From the NCBI RefSeq assembly GCF_039541915.1, contig NZ_BAABHD010000084.1, positions 372,001 through 436,000 of the forward strand: a DNA stretch of 64,000 nt, given 5' to 3'. A model generated the notes under the pieces. It did not search any database, was not told the DNA's origin, and saw only the letters and a list, made by a program, of their open reading frames with translations. Shown one piece after another: positions 42,896 to 52,617 of the stretch (within the stretch, counting starts at the first letter, position 1; every line of letters starts with the position of its first letter). The position numbers were made by a program, and so were the translations under genes. Source of the stretch: Nibrella saemangeumensis (GTDB lineage: Bacteria; Bacteroidota; Bacteroidia; Cytophagales; Spirosomataceae).

Positions 42896-43480
42896 ATGAA
42901 TTCAACCTACAGGCGCTATTCAGATGAAACAATTCTGACGTTAATCGCCGAAAGCGATGACGAAGTGGCCTTTACTGAACTTTATCGCCGGTATTTTCGA
43001 GTCCTGTTTAATTATGCCTTCAGCAAAGTTGACGACCGGTTTGCCGCCCAGGAAATTGTGCAGGAGTTATTTGTTTCGCTCTGGCAGCAGCGGCATAAGC
43101 ACGCTATTCAGGCCTGTCGCACCTATTTGTTTTCCTGCATTAAGAACCTCATTATATCCCACTATCGGAAAGAGTTTACCCGTACCCACCATTACAACCA
43201 GTGGGAGATTCAGCACAACCCCTATATGGAGTTGGCGGACCAGTTGATTCTTACGGCTGATCTCCAGGATCGGTACGAAAAAGGCCTTCACCTGTTATCC
43301 CCAAAATGTAAGGAAGTCTTTCTGCTGAGCCGTAGAGGCCTTTCGAACCGGGAAATTGCTGACCAGTTGGTGATCTCCGAAAAGACAGTTGAGCAGCATA
43401 TTACCAAAGCGCTGCGCATTTTAAAGGATTACCTGAAGGAGCATTTTGTTTATATTTTTCTCCTGGTTCCACTTTTTTAA
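42896..43480 (+). CDS. ECF-type RNA polymerase sigma factor
   Basis: 194 residues. Sigma region 2 (about 20-85: ELYRRYFRVLFNYAFSKVDD, AAQEIVQELFVSLWQQR) and region 4 (about 125-180: LSRRGLSNREIADQLVISEKTVEQHITKALRIL) are complete. It belongs to the Bacteroidota ECF group controlled by FecR-type anti-sigma factors and usually serving SusC/SusD uptake genes, which is exactly the gene order here. It probably switches on the downstream receptor when the receptor meets its ligand. Confidence 0.93.
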   Translation: MNSTYRRYSDETILTLIAESDDEVAFTELYRRYFRVLFNYAFSKVDDRFAAQEIVQELFVSLWQQRHKHAIQACRTYLFSCIKNLIISHYRKEFTRTHHYNQWEIQHNPYMELADQLILTADLQDRYEKGLHLLSPKCKEVFLLSRRGLSNREIADQLVISEKTVEQHITKALRILKDYLKEHFVYIFLLVPLF

Positions 43481-43550
43481 CTTTTTTTTCAAATCGGCTA
43501 AGGGTTAGCCGGCTGGCAGGCGACTTAGGGTTCGTTACGATCACTACCCG

Positions 43551-44582
43551 ATGCCACCCCCTAAAATTTCTCCCGCTTTACTCGACAAATACCTCCGCAA
43601 CCAATGCACGGATGAGGAAAAAGAATTGGTTGAGGCCTGGTATGCATCGTTACAGGGAAAACCGGACTATCTGGACTCTTTATCCGAAACGGAGCAGGGG
43701 GAGTTACAGTCCGAAACCTTCCAGACGATTCAGGATCAACTCCATATTGGCCAGCAATCCGGGACCAGACCATTGCCGGTACGCCGATTACTCTGGCTGG
43801 CGGCATCGGTTAGCCTGATAATGGGGCTATACATTACCTACCGGTATACGTCTCGTCAGGATATCTCGCCTACGGCGGTATCGTATGTAGCGCCCACGAG
43901 GAAAAACGTTGCGGAACGTGCCATCGAATTTACTAATCGGGAGCCACGCCCGGTACGGCACCTGCTTCCTGATAGTAGTTCGGTCTGGATGCAGGCCGGG
44001 GCGTCTATTGCCTACCCCAAAAAATTTGATTCCAATAAACGAGTCGTCAGTTTTTCAGGAGAAGGGTTTTTTCAAGTCAGAAAGGATCCGTTAAGGCCGT
44101 TCCATATACAGAGCGGGGTGATGCGGGTAAAGGTGTTAGGCACGAGCTTCAATGTCAAAGCGCCGGTCTCTCACAAGGTTTTCCAGATTTCGGTGGTAAC
44201 CGGCCGGGTAGAAGTAAGCGCCCCAGACCGGCAGCAGAAGCCGCAGCAGGTTATTCTAAAGCCGCAGCAACAGGCATTTTTTGAAACTGAGTCCGGCCGG
44301 TTGCTTTCTTCGCCTGTCCCTGTTCAGGTCAAAAAAGAAATCTACGAGTCTGTCTCCGTCGTGTTCAATAATACACCGTTAGATCGGGCCATTGCCCAGT
44401 TGGAGAAGCGGTTCAATATTCAGATCAGGTTAGCCAACCCCGGTCTCTCATCCTGCCGGGTAAGCGCCGATTTTGAGCAACAGTCGTTGCCCTTGATCAT
44501 GGAAATGCTTTGCACCGCGCTGGATGCAACCTATACCATGTCTGGAAATACTATAGTCATCGACGGATTGCCCTGCGAATAA
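43551..44582 (+). CDS. FecR-family anti-sigma factor
   Basis: 343 residues. A cytoplasmic N-terminal part (about 1-80) is followed by one membrane helix (LLWLAASVSLIMGLYITY, about 82-99), the periplasmic FecR domain (about 130-245, with HLLPDSSSVWMQAGASIAYP and VLGTSFNVKA) and a C-terminal DUF4974 (STN-like) domain (about 270-340) that contacts the receptor. It passes the signal from the SusC-like receptor at 44860 to the sigma factor. Cotranscription with the sigma gene is likely (70-bp gap). Confidence 0.92.
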   Translation: MPPPKISPALLDKYLRNQCTDEEKELVEAWYASLQGKPDYLDSLSETEQGELQSETFQTIQDQLHIGQQSGTRPLPVRRLLWLAASVSLIMGLYITYRYTSRQDISPTAVSYVAPTRKNVAERAIEFTNREPRPVRHLLPDSSSVWMQAGASIAYPKKFDSNKRVVSFSGEGFFQVRKDPLRPFHIQSGVMRVKVLGTSFNVKAPVSHKVFQISVVTGRVEVSAPDRQQKPQQVILKPQQQAFFETESGRLLSSPVPVQVKKEIYESVSVVFNNTPLDRAIAQLEKRFNIQIRLANPGLSSCRVSADFEQQSLPLIMEMLCTALDATYTMSGNTIVIDGLPCE

Positions 44583-44699
44583 ACAGAAAATAGGATAAAA
44601 CATTACTAACCATGCACCAACTGGCTTAGCTACACCAACTGGTAACATAAACTTAACAATTTCCCTAAACCTTTAACGATCCGGCAATATGAGCCTATT

Positions 44700-44707
44700 T
44701 ACATTTG
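44700..44707 (+). promoter_or_regulatory. -7 box 150 bp upstream of the SusC-like gene
   Basis: TACATTTG is a perfect TAnnTTTG. It would start a transcript near 44713 with a 5' leader of roughly 145 nt before the ATG at 44860. Confidence 0.45.
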
Positions 44708-44859
44708 CAGCATCAAAATCGGCAAGCGCAGTATTCAGCTCCTGCATCATGTGTCATCCGGATTTTCTACCGGCAGGCTGAGTGACCTAAGTCAGTACGT
44801 ATACAGCCATACGGTACATTGAAAAGAAAGTAAAATCCATATCTATCAAACCTCATATC

Positions 44860-47800
44860 ATGCAATACTCACTACTTAAAAACTCTGTAGACTGGGGTAA
44901 AATTATGCGCATCGGTTTACTGCAATGTACGCTGGTCATTTTACTGGCCGGCCTGGCCCACGCCAGAGATATCGCTGCACAGTCGATCCTGAGTAAGGAT
45001 ATGACGCTTCAGCTTTATAATGTTACGCTCAAGGAGGCCCTGGAGCAGATTCAGGAAAAAGTCAATACCAAATTCGTTTACAGCAGTCGTGTTTCGCTGA
45101 ACGAACAGGTGTCGATTGATGTAAAGAATCAGAAGCTCTCAAAAGTGCTGGATCAGTTGCTTGTGCCCAGAGGCATCACCTACAGGGTCATCAACGAACA
45201 AATTGTGCTGGCCCGGGATAAAGGGTTTAAAGAAGCCTCTCTAATACCTACCCTTGACAGCAAAATGCAGGGTTACCTGAATCAGGAAATCCGGATCAGG
45301 GGTACGGTTTCGGCCGCCGACGGCCAAGGCACGCTGGCCGGGGTAACCGTGGTACTCAAAGGCACCACAAAAGGAACGACCACTGATGGCGCTGGTAATT
45401 ACGAAATTTCGGTACCGAACGCGTCGGCTGCGCTGGTCTTCAGCTTTGTGGGTTATTTGCCGCAGGAGGTAACGGTGGGCAACCGGTCGGTGGTAAACGT
45501 AACCCTGAGTATCGATAGCAAAACCCTGGAAGAACTCGTCGTAGTGGGCTACGGTACCCAGAAAAAGGTGAACCTGACCGGTGCGGTATCGCAGGTACAG
45601 GCGAAAGACCTGGAGAACCGACCCCTGAACAATATGTCACAGATTCTGCAGGGTATGCTGCCGAACCTGAATATCACGTTCAGCACCGGACAGCCTGGGC
45701 AGGGCGGGAGCCTGAACGTTCGCGGTGAAACCTCTATCAACGGAGGTGGTCCTCTGGTGCTTATCGATGGCGTACCGGGTGATATCAACCGCATTAACCC
45801 CAACGACGTAGAGTCAGTATCGGTGCTGAAAGATGCCGCAGCTTCGGCTATTTACGGGGCCAGGGGTGCTTTCGGGGTCGTGCTGGTAACAACGAAATCG
45901 GCCAAAAACGGCAAAACCAGCGTGTCGTACAGCAACAACTTCGGCTGGTCGACACCCACGGTGAGCACCCGGTTTCTGACCAATGGCTACGAGCACGTCA
46001 AGCTGAACGATGAGGCCTTTATTCGCGCTACCGGTAACAGCTATACCCGGTATTCCGAAGAGGATTATAAAGAACTGGAGGCTCGTCGGTACGACAAAGT
46101 GGAGGATCCGGCCCGGCCCTGGACGGTAGTCAAGAACGTAAACGGCAAAGACATATACAATTACTACGGGAATTATGACTGGTGGAATACGCTGTTTAAT
46201 ATGACACAGCCGTCGCGGCAGCATAATGTGAATTTGTCCGGAGGAACCGATAAAATTAATTATTTTCTCTCCGGGTCGATTTTCGAGAAGGAGGGAATCA
46301 TGAGGACCAACACGGATAAATTCACCTCCTATACCCTGCGGAGTAAGATCAACGCCCAGGTAACGCCCTGGCTTCGCATCAGCAACAATACGCAGTACTT
46401 CGACTCCAAGTATAAATATCCGGGTCTGGAAGGTGGAGCCAATGCCAACTTTGTGGCCATTACGGTACACGCCATGCCAGCCTATGCGCCCCAAAATCCG
46501 GATGGTACGCCCACGTATAATACGTTGAAAAATAACTATTCGATCGGTGACGGCTTATTCGCCAACCTGTTGAAAGGCGTGGCCGGCGGTGAAAAGAAGG
46601 TGCATGAACTGACTACGATCAACTCCGTTACCATCGACTTCACGAAGAACTGGAATCTGGTTGCCAACCATTCCTATTCGTTCTACATCGCCGATGACTG
46701 GTACCGGTCGGCGGTAGCACAGTACTCTATTCAACCGGGTATCATGACCACGGTACCGAATTACAATACCGATCAATTACGGCAGACCATGTGGTTCGAC
46801 CCGATGAACGTGTCGAACCTGTACACCTCATTTAACAAAACGTTCGGGAAGCATTATCTGGCGGCAACGGCCGGTATGAATTACGAGTCCAAGAAGCACC
46901 AACGCTTGTTTGGCGCCCGTAAGAACCTGCTGTCCGAAAGTCTCAATGATCTGAACCTGGGAACCGGCGAACAACTCTCCGGGGGCGATTCATACCAGTA
47001 CTCGCTGTTCGGAGCTTTTTACCGGGCCAACTACGACTATGCCGGTAAATATCTCCTGGAAGTAAACGGTCGGTACGACGGAACATCGCGGTTTGGCGAA
47101 GGCCGGCGGTATGGTTTCTTCCCATCGGTATCGGCCGGCTGGCGGATCAGCGAAGAGGAGTTCTTTACGCCGGTTCGCGGCATTGTCAATAACCTAAAAG
47201 TCAGAGCCTCTTACGGTACGTTGGGTAATCAGCTGCCGTCGAATAGCAATTCGTCCAGCTTTTACCCGTATATCTCTATCATGCCAACTGCGCTGTCGAG
47301 CTGGATTAACAACGGTCAGAAGCTGACGTATGTAAACAGTCCGAACCCGATCTCTCCATTTCTTACCTGGGAAAAAGCCACTACCTCCAACCTGGGTCTG
47401 GATGCGGATGTGTTGAGAAACCGGCTGAATATTTCGTTTGATGCCTACATCCGGAACACCACCGACATGCTGGTGCCGGGCAGAGTGCTCCCGGCCGTGT
47501 TTGGTGCAACCGTACCGACCGAAAACGCGGGCGATCTGCAAACCAAAGGTTTTGAATTGGCCCTCGCCTGGCGCGACCAGTTTAAAGTGGCTGGAAAGCC
47601 GTTATCCTACAATGCCTCCTTTATTCTCTCCGATTCTAAATCGACCATTACCAAATACGACAATCCGAACAAGATTTTGTCGAGTCGGTACGTAGGGCAG
47701 GTAATTGGGGAAATCTGGGGTTACCCGATTGATGGCTATTTCAAAACAGACGAAGAAGCGCAGTCGTATAAAGTAGACCAGACGATCGTGAACCGGCAGC

Positions 47801-48456
47801 GGCTGAGTGCCCCCGGCGAATGGAGTAAATTACGGGCCGGGGATCTCAAGTTTATCGACCTGGATGGCAACGGCAAAATCGATCAGGGGGCCAACACCCT
47901 GGCCGATCACGGCGACCTGAAAATAATCGGCAACGGCCGGGCCCGCTACCGGTACGGCGTTAACCTGGGTGCCAACTGGAACGGCTTCGATCTGTCCGTA
48001 TTCGCGCAGGGTATTATGCGTAAACACTGGTATCCGGGCAACAATGCCGATAAGTTCTGGGGACCTTACTCCCGTCCCTACTACTCGTTCATTCCGGAGG
48101 ATTTTGCGGATGATGTCTGGACGCCGGAGAACCCCAACGCCTACTTCCCCGTGCTGAGAGGCTATACCGCCCTGAACGCGGGTGGCGACCTGAACGCCCC
48201 CAACGACCGGTACATCCAGAACGTAGGGTACCTGCGGCTGAAGAATGTGGTGCTGGGGTATACGTTCCCCGAAAGTTTAACAAAGCGCATCTATATTCCC
48301 AGAGCCCGTGTCTATGTAAGTGGAGAAAACCTGCTTACCTACACACCCCTGCGGACCAAATACATTGATCCGGAGCAACTTGATGGTGATGGCACCAACG
48401 GACGGACTTACCCCTTATCCAAAACGGTTTCCGCCGGTCTGAGCATCAATTTCTAA
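44860..48456 (+). CDS. SusC/RagA-type TonB-linked outer-membrane receptor with STN domain
   Basis: 1198 residues with signal peptide. Order of domains: STN secretin/TonB-like sensor (about 50-120), carboxypeptidase-regulatory-like plug extension (about 145-215, GTVSAADGQGTLAGVTVVLKG), the SusC marker EELVVVGYGTQKK near 225, a TonB plug and a 22-strand barrel ending GLSINF. The STN domain is what lets such receptors signal to FecR anti-sigma factors, matching the two upstream genes. It works with the SusD-like lipoprotein encoded next to import a ligand too big for porins. Confidence 0.95.
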   Translation: MQYSLLKNSVDWGKIMRIGLLQCTLVILLAGLAHARDIAAQSILSKDMTLQLYNVTLKEALEQIQEKVNTKFVYSSRVSLNEQVSIDVKNQKLSKVLDQLLVPRGITYRVINEQIVLARDKGFKEASLIPTLDSKMQGYLNQEIRIRGTVSAADGQGTLAGVTVVLKGTTKGTTTDGAGNYEISVPNASAALVFSFVGYLPQEVTVGNRSVVNVTLSIDSKTLEELVVVGYGTQKKVNLTGAVSQVQAKDLENRPLNNMSQILQGMLPNLNITFSTGQPGQGGSLNVRGETSINGGGPLVLIDGVPGDINRINPNDVESVSVLKDAAASAIYGARGAFGVVLVTTKSAKNGKTSVSYSNNFGWSTPTVSTRFLTNGYEHVKLNDEAFIRATGNSYTRYSEEDYKELEARRYDKVEDPARPWTVVKNVNGKDIYNYYGNYDWWNTLFNMTQPSRQHNVNLSGGTDKINYFLSGSIFEKEGIMRTNTDKFTSYTLRSKINAQVTPWLRISNNTQYFDSKYKYPGLEGGANANFVAITVHAMPAYAPQNPDGTPTYNTLKNNYSIGDGLFANLLKGVAGGEKKVHELTTINSVTIDFTKNWNLVANHSYSFYIADDWYRSAVAQYSIQPGIMTTVPNYNTDQLRQTMWFDPMNVSNLYTSFNKTFGKHYLAATAGMNYESKKHQRLFGARKNLLSESLNDLNLGTGEQLSGGDSYQYSLFGAFYRANYDYAGKYLLEVNGRYDGTSRFGEGRRYGFFPSVSAGWRISEEEFFTPVRGIVNNLKVRASYGTLGNQLPSNSNSSSFYPYISIMPTALSSWINNGQKLTYVNSPNPISPFLTWEKATTSNLGLDADVLRNRLNISFDAYIRNTTDMLVPGRVLPAVFGATVPTENAGDLQTKGFELALAWRDQFKVAGKPLSYNASFILSDSKSTITKYDNPNKILSSRYVGQVIGEIWGYPIDGYFKTDEEAQSYKVDQTIVNRQRLSAPGEWSKLRAGDLKFIDLDGNGKIDQGANTLADHGDLKIIGNGRARYRYGVNLGANWNGFDLSVFAQGIMRKHWYPGNNADKFWGPYSRPYYSFIPEDFADDVWTPENPNAYFPVLRGYTALNAGGDLNAPNDRYIQNVGYLRLKNVVLGYTFPESLTKRIYIPRARVYVSGENLLTYTPLRTKYIDPEQLDGDGTNGRTYPLSKTVSAGLSINF

Positions 48457-48477
48457 CCCGACTTTCCTTTTATTGCG

Positions 48478-50208
48478 ATGAAAAAAGTAATCAGTATAAT
48501 CGCCATTTCCCTGGGTCTGGTCTCGTGTGATCTGAACCTGCTGCCGCAGGATGCCATCTCGCCCGAAACCTTTTTCAAAACAGAGAGTGACCTGCAACTC
48601 TTCACGAACTCCTTTTATAACGCGCTTCCTTCCGCCGAAGACATTTACAACGAGGACGTCGATAATGTGGTTAAGAACAGTCTGCGGGATGAATTACAGG
48701 GAACCCGGGTGGTGCCTACCAATGGGGGTGGGTGGAGTTGGAATACCCTCCGGAATATCAATTATTTCCTGGCGAATTCTAACAAGTGCCCCGACACCAG
48801 GGCCGTAGCCAAATACAATGGGCTGGCCCGTTTCTTCCGGGCTTACTTCTATTTCAACATGGTCAAGCGCTTCGGTGATGTGCCCTGGTATTCTCAGGCC
48901 ATCGAAGCGAACGATGAAGCCATGCTGACCAAAGCACGCGACCCGCGAACGGTAGTGATGGACTCGGTGATGGCCGATATCAACTATGCTATTGCTAACC
49001 TGGACGCTTCCCGGCAGGTATATTCCGTTACGAAATGGACGGCGCTGGCGCTGAAATCCAGAATCGGCTTATACGAAGGTACCTTCCGGAAATACCATCC
49101 CGAGTTTAATTTGCCAGGGGCAGATAAATTCCTGGATGAAAGTATTTCGGCTTCGGATGAACTGATGAAAAAAAGTGGCTATACAATTTATAAAGCCACA
49201 CCGTCTACGGCGTACCTCAGGCTCTTTTCGTCGGACAACGCGATTCCCGAGGAGGTCATTCTGGCGCGTGATTTCAGCGATGAATTGCAGGTATACCATA
49301 ACCTGAATTATTACACCATGACGGCCTCGTACGGCCGGCCGGGTCTGGAGAAGAAATTAGTGAACAGCTACCTGATGGCCGATGGTACCCGTTTTACGGA
49401 CATCAAAGGTTACGAAACCATGCAGTTCCACGATGAGGTCCAAAACCGTGATCCGCGTTTATCGCAGACCATCCGTACGCCGGGTTATACCCGTATCGGT
49501 GAAAACACCCCGCTGGCACCGGAATTTGGTGCGACGGTAACGGGCTATCAACTGATCAAATTCGTGTCGGCGCCTAAGTGGGATACGTTCTCCAAGGACA
49601 TTACCGATATGCCGATCTTCCGGTACGCGGAAGTGCTGCTGAACTACGCCGAAGCCAGGGCCGAGCGGGGTATCCTGACGCAGGAAGATCTGGATCGTTC
49701 CGTCAAACTGGTCCGCGACCGGGTGGGCATGCCCAATATCAATTTGGCCAAAGCCAATGCGAGCCCTGATCCCTATCTGGCCGATCAGTACACGCAGGTG
49801 AAAGGCAACAATGCCGGGGTGATTCTGGAGATCCGGCGAGAACGGCGCGTAGAACTGGTGATGGAAAACTTCTTCCGCTGGGATGATATCATCCGCTGGA
49901 AAGAAGGCCAGCTGCTGACCAAAACCTACAAAGGCATGTATTTTCCGGGGCCGGGCAGTTATGACCTGGACAAAAACGGAAAGGTTGATCTGGTGATCTA
50001 CGAAGGTACCAAGCCAACCGTGCCCGGCGCACAACTCCTTAAATTAGGCAGTGAGATCCTGCTTGAAAATGGTAATAAAGGGGGTAACATTGTTATCAAC
50101 GGGCATATCAACAAGAAATTCAATGAGGCCCGTGATTACCTCTACCCGATCCCGAGGCAGGAGCGCTTGCTAAATCCCAACCTGACGCAGAATCCTAACT
50201 GGGAGTAA
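48478..50208 (+). CDS. SusD/RagB-type outer-membrane lipoprotein
   Basis: 576 residues. The N-terminus IIAISLGLVSC has a lipobox Cys, followed by DLNLLPQDAISPETFFKTESDL, the standard SusD opening. TPR-like helices are followed by RYAEVLLNYAEARAE and RRERRVELVMENFFRWDDIIRWK, the C-terminal SusD signature. It is the surface lid that captures ligand for the SusC-type channel. 21 bases separate it from the susC-like stop. Confidence 0.95.
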   Translation: MKKVISIIAISLGLVSCDLNLLPQDAISPETFFKTESDLQLFTNSFYNALPSAEDIYNEDVDNVVKNSLRDELQGTRVVPTNGGGWSWNTLRNINYFLANSNKCPDTRAVAKYNGLARFFRAYFYFNMVKRFGDVPWYSQAIEANDEAMLTKARDPRTVVMDSVMADINYAIANLDASRQVYSVTKWTALALKSRIGLYEGTFRKYHPEFNLPGADKFLDESISASDELMKKSGYTIYKATPSTAYLRLFSSDNAIPEEVILARDFSDELQVYHNLNYYTMTASYGRPGLEKKLVNSYLMADGTRFTDIKGYETMQFHDEVQNRDPRLSQTIRTPGYTRIGENTPLAPEFGATVTGYQLIKFVSAPKWDTFSKDITDMPIFRYAEVLLNYAEARAERGILTQEDLDRSVKLVRDRVGMPNINLAKANASPDPYLADQYTQVKGNNAGVILEIRRERRVELVMENFFRWDDIIRWKEGQLLTKTYKGMYFPGPGSYDLDKNGKVDLVIYEGTKPTVPGAQLLKLGSEILLENGNKGGNIVINGHINKKFNEARDYLYPIPRQERLLNPNLTQNPNWE

Positions 50209-50252
50209 AGGGTAAAATTACGATTGGTACAACGGTCATCCGTCCATAGTAT

Positions 50253-50294
50253 TATAACCAGTCCGTTGGTCGGTGTACCGGCGGACTGGTTATA
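50253..50294 (+). terminator. Hairpin between susD-like and phosphoesterase genes
   Basis: Perfect 13-bp stem TATAACCAGTCCG / CGGACTGGTTATA with a 16-nt loop. No T run follows, so it may attenuate or protect the upstream mRNA rather than fully terminate. Confidence 0.6.
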
Positions 50295-50318
50295 GTGCCG
50301 GAAAAGACTGCCTAAACC

Positions 50319-51587
50319 TTGACTTCAATGTTTTCAGATAGAAGAGCATTCCTTGAAAAAATGTCCCGGCTCGGGACACTAAGCCTGTTACCGGCTTCCA
50401 CCGCCCTGGCCGACACGGCACCCGCAGAAACGGTGGAGGAGAAAAACCATTTTGTGGTGGGGCCGTACCTGCAGAACATAGCTGCCAATGAGGTAACGAT
50501 TATGTGGCTCACCCACAAAAACTCGTTTAGCTGGGTTGAATACGGGGCGGGTACGTATACCAGCAAGCGGGAATTTGGGTATACCAACGGATTGATTGAG
50601 GCTAACAACCGGATTAATAAGATAACCCTCTCCAATCTTAAGCCCGGTACTCCTCATAAATACCGGATCGTTTCGACTGAAGTTCTGGGCTATAAAGGGT
50701 CGAAGGTCGAGTTTGGCGAGACCATCACCAGCCCGATGTATGAGTTTAAAACGCCGGCTGACAACGAGGAAGAGTTTAAGATGGTTATCTTCAACGATAT
50801 CCATGACCGGCCGCAGATTATTCCGCAACTGCTGTACCGTCATGGCTACACCGGTAATAAGCGGGATTATGATTTTGTGGTGTTCAACGGCGACTGTTTT
50901 GATCACGTTTCGGATGAACGCCAGATGGTCGATCACCTGATTAAGCCGACGGTGGATATTTTCGCCACGGAACTACCCTTCATCCTGATCCAGGGCAACC
51001 ACGAATGTCGGGGCAGTTTTTCCCGGCATATACCGGCGTATTATGCATATCCGGAAGGTAAGTACTACTACGCTTTTACGCGGGGACCGGTCCGTTTCGT
51101 GATTCTGGATTCGGGTGAAGACAAAACCGATAATAGTGTGGAGTACGGAGGCTTATCCGCCTTTGACCGGTATCGGGAAACGCAGAAGAAATGGCTGGAA
51201 AAAGAAATAGAAAGCAGTGAGTTCAAAAAGGCTGCATTCCGGGTAGTTCTGATCCATATTTCTCCGTATCACTCGGGGGACTGGCATGGCCCTATGCACT
51301 GCCAGGAGGTATTCGGCCCGTTGCTGAACAAAGGGCGTATTGACCTGCAGATTTCAGGGCATACGCACCGCTACAAAACCCATGATCCGGATGCGAGCCA
51401 TAACTATCCCATCGTGATCGGTGGAGGGCCGCTGGAGGGTAACCGGACCCTGATAAAACTTCACGCGACGACTAAAGAGCTTAACCTGAAAATGATTCGT
51501 GACGATGGCGAGGTTGTTGGTAAATATACCTTACCGCGTAAAGGTCAGAGCCTGACGGAAAATGTGCCCAGCTCATCTAAAAAATAA
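50319..51587 (+). CDS. Exported metallophosphoesterase with purple-acid-phosphatase-type N-domain
   Basis: 422 residues. The N-terminal part is a fibronectin-like domain as in purple acid phosphatases (VGPYLQNIAANEVTIMWLT near residue 49). The catalytic domain has the metal ligands of calcineurin-like phosphoesterases: FNDIHD near 163, FNGDCFD near 193, IQGNHECRG near 226, LIHISPYHSGDWHG near 312 and ISGHTHRYKTHD near 345. It follows susD, so it probably removes phosphate from the captured ligand or from its breakdown products. The first 25 residues (RRAFLEKMSRLGTLSLLPAS) look like a Tat-like signal. Confidence 0.85.
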   Translation: MTSMFSDRRAFLEKMSRLGTLSLLPASTALADTAPAETVEEKNHFVVGPYLQNIAANEVTIMWLTHKNSFSWVEYGAGTYTSKREFGYTNGLIEANNRINKITLSNLKPGTPHKYRIVSTEVLGYKGSKVEFGETITSPMYEFKTPADNEEEFKMVIFNDIHDRPQIIPQLLYRHGYTGNKRDYDFVVFNGDCFDHVSDERQMVDHLIKPTVDIFATELPFILIQGNHECRGSFSRHIPAYYAYPEGKYYYAFTRGPVRFVILDSGEDKTDNSVEYGGLSAFDRYRETQKKWLEKEIESSEFKKAAFRVVLIHISPYHSGDWHGPMHCQEVFGPLLNKGRIDLQISGHTHRYKTHDPDASHNYPIVIGGGPLEGNRTLIKLHATTKELNLKMIRDDGEVVGKYTLPRKGQSLTENVPSSSKK

Positions 51588-51609
51588 TTCTTCATCGATT
51601 ACCCATCCT

Positions 51610-52413
51610 ATGCGTACGATTCTTAGCCTGTTTTTTAGTATAGTCTCGATAGTAGCCTGTGCCAACGATGGACCAGACGGCCGGCCCGCCAAACGGGTCA
51701 AAAGCCTGAAGGTAATGACTTACAATATTCACCACTGCAATCCGCCCTCAGCGGGAAACAAGATCGATGTACCGGCTATCGCCCAGGTTATTCGTAAAGA
51801 AAAGCCTGATTTTGTAGCCTTGCAGGAGGTCGACGTTAACACCGAACGGTCCGGCAAAGGAATGCATCAAGCCCGCGAACTCGCCAGGTTGACCGGTATG
51901 CACTATTTCTTTTCCAAGGCCATCGACCATCAGGGCGGAGATTATGGCGTGGCGGTGCTGTCGCGATTCCCTATTCTCGACTCAACCCGGTTTATTCTGC
52001 CGGTAGACCCGGTCCTTGGGGGCGAAACCCGCACCATTGCTGCGGTTACGGTAGAAATTGCCAAAGGCAAACGGGTGATCTTTGCTAGTACCCACCTCGA
52101 TCTGAAAGAACCGAACCGCATCAGTCAGTCGGAGCGTATTATTGCTCATTTTAAAGACTCAGGTCTGCCGATGATCATTGGGGGTGATTTTAACGCCCGA
52201 CCCGAAAGCCCGGTGATTAAACTTTGGGACCAGCATTTTACCCGGAGTTGTCAGGAGTGCGCGCCTACCATACCGGTAGAAAAGCCTAACCGCACCATTG
52301 ACTTTATCATGTTCAAGCCGGATGGGGCCTTCAAAGGCCAGTCGACCCGGGTGATTGATGAGCAATACGCATCTGATCACCTGCCGGTTGTGGCGGAGTT
52401 GAAGGTTAACTAG
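51610..52413 (+). CDS. Endonuclease/exonuclease/phosphatase-family lipoprotein
   Basis: 267 residues from the ATG at 51610; its start overlaps no gene and lies 22 bases after the upstream stop. The N-terminus LFFSIVSIVAC has a lipobox. The DNase I-like fold has MTYNIHHC (near residue 36), FVALQEVD, STHLDLKE, IGGDFNARPES, TIDFIMF and SDHLPVVAEL, i.e. the full set of catalytic Asn, Glu, Asp and His positions. Enzymes of this fold cut nucleic acids, inositol phosphates or sphingomyelin. The location on the membrane next to a SusCD pair and a second phosphoesterase favours a phosphate ester nutrient. Confidence 0.87.
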   Translation: MRTILSLFFSIVSIVACANDGPDGRPAKRVKSLKVMTYNIHHCNPPSAGNKIDVPAIAQVIRKEKPDFVALQEVDVNTERSGKGMHQARELARLTGMHYFFSKAIDHQGGDYGVAVLSRFPILDSTRFILPVDPVLGGETRTIAAVTVEIAKGKRVIFASTHLDLKEPNRISQSERIIAHFKDSGLPMIIGGDFNARPESPVIKLWDQHFTRSCQECAPTIPVEKPNRTIDFIMFKPDGAFKGQSTRVIDEQYASDHLPVVAELKVN

Positions 52414-52446
52414 CCTTGTAGCCGTCGACACATAAACAGAAAAAGT

Positions 52447-52490
52447 CCAGGAAACCCACCCGAAAACGTTACTTCGGGTGGGTTTCCTGG
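52447..52490 (+). terminator. Terminator ending the SusCD locus
   Basis: Perfect 18-bp stem CCAGGAAACCCACCCGAA paired with 52473-52490, 8-nt loop. It lies 33 bases after the phosphatase-like gene stop and separates that locus from the next receptor gene. Confidence 0.8.
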
Positions 52491-52617
52491 TATAATGCTT
52501 CATGCGTTTAGTCCTGCTTTTCGACAATTCAACCGGCTGATTCAACAGTACGGTTTTTCTTTTTTTCGGGAGGAAGTTGCCTGCATGACCTTTGAGCAAC
52601 AATCAGCAAAAAGGTTC

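Noticed and set aside
44782..44795. GTGAC-CTAA-GTCAG, a near match to the sulfur operator upstream of the SusC-type gene
   Set aside because: One half-site is wrong (GTCAG), the central bases do not fit and no -7 box lies 33 bp downstream.
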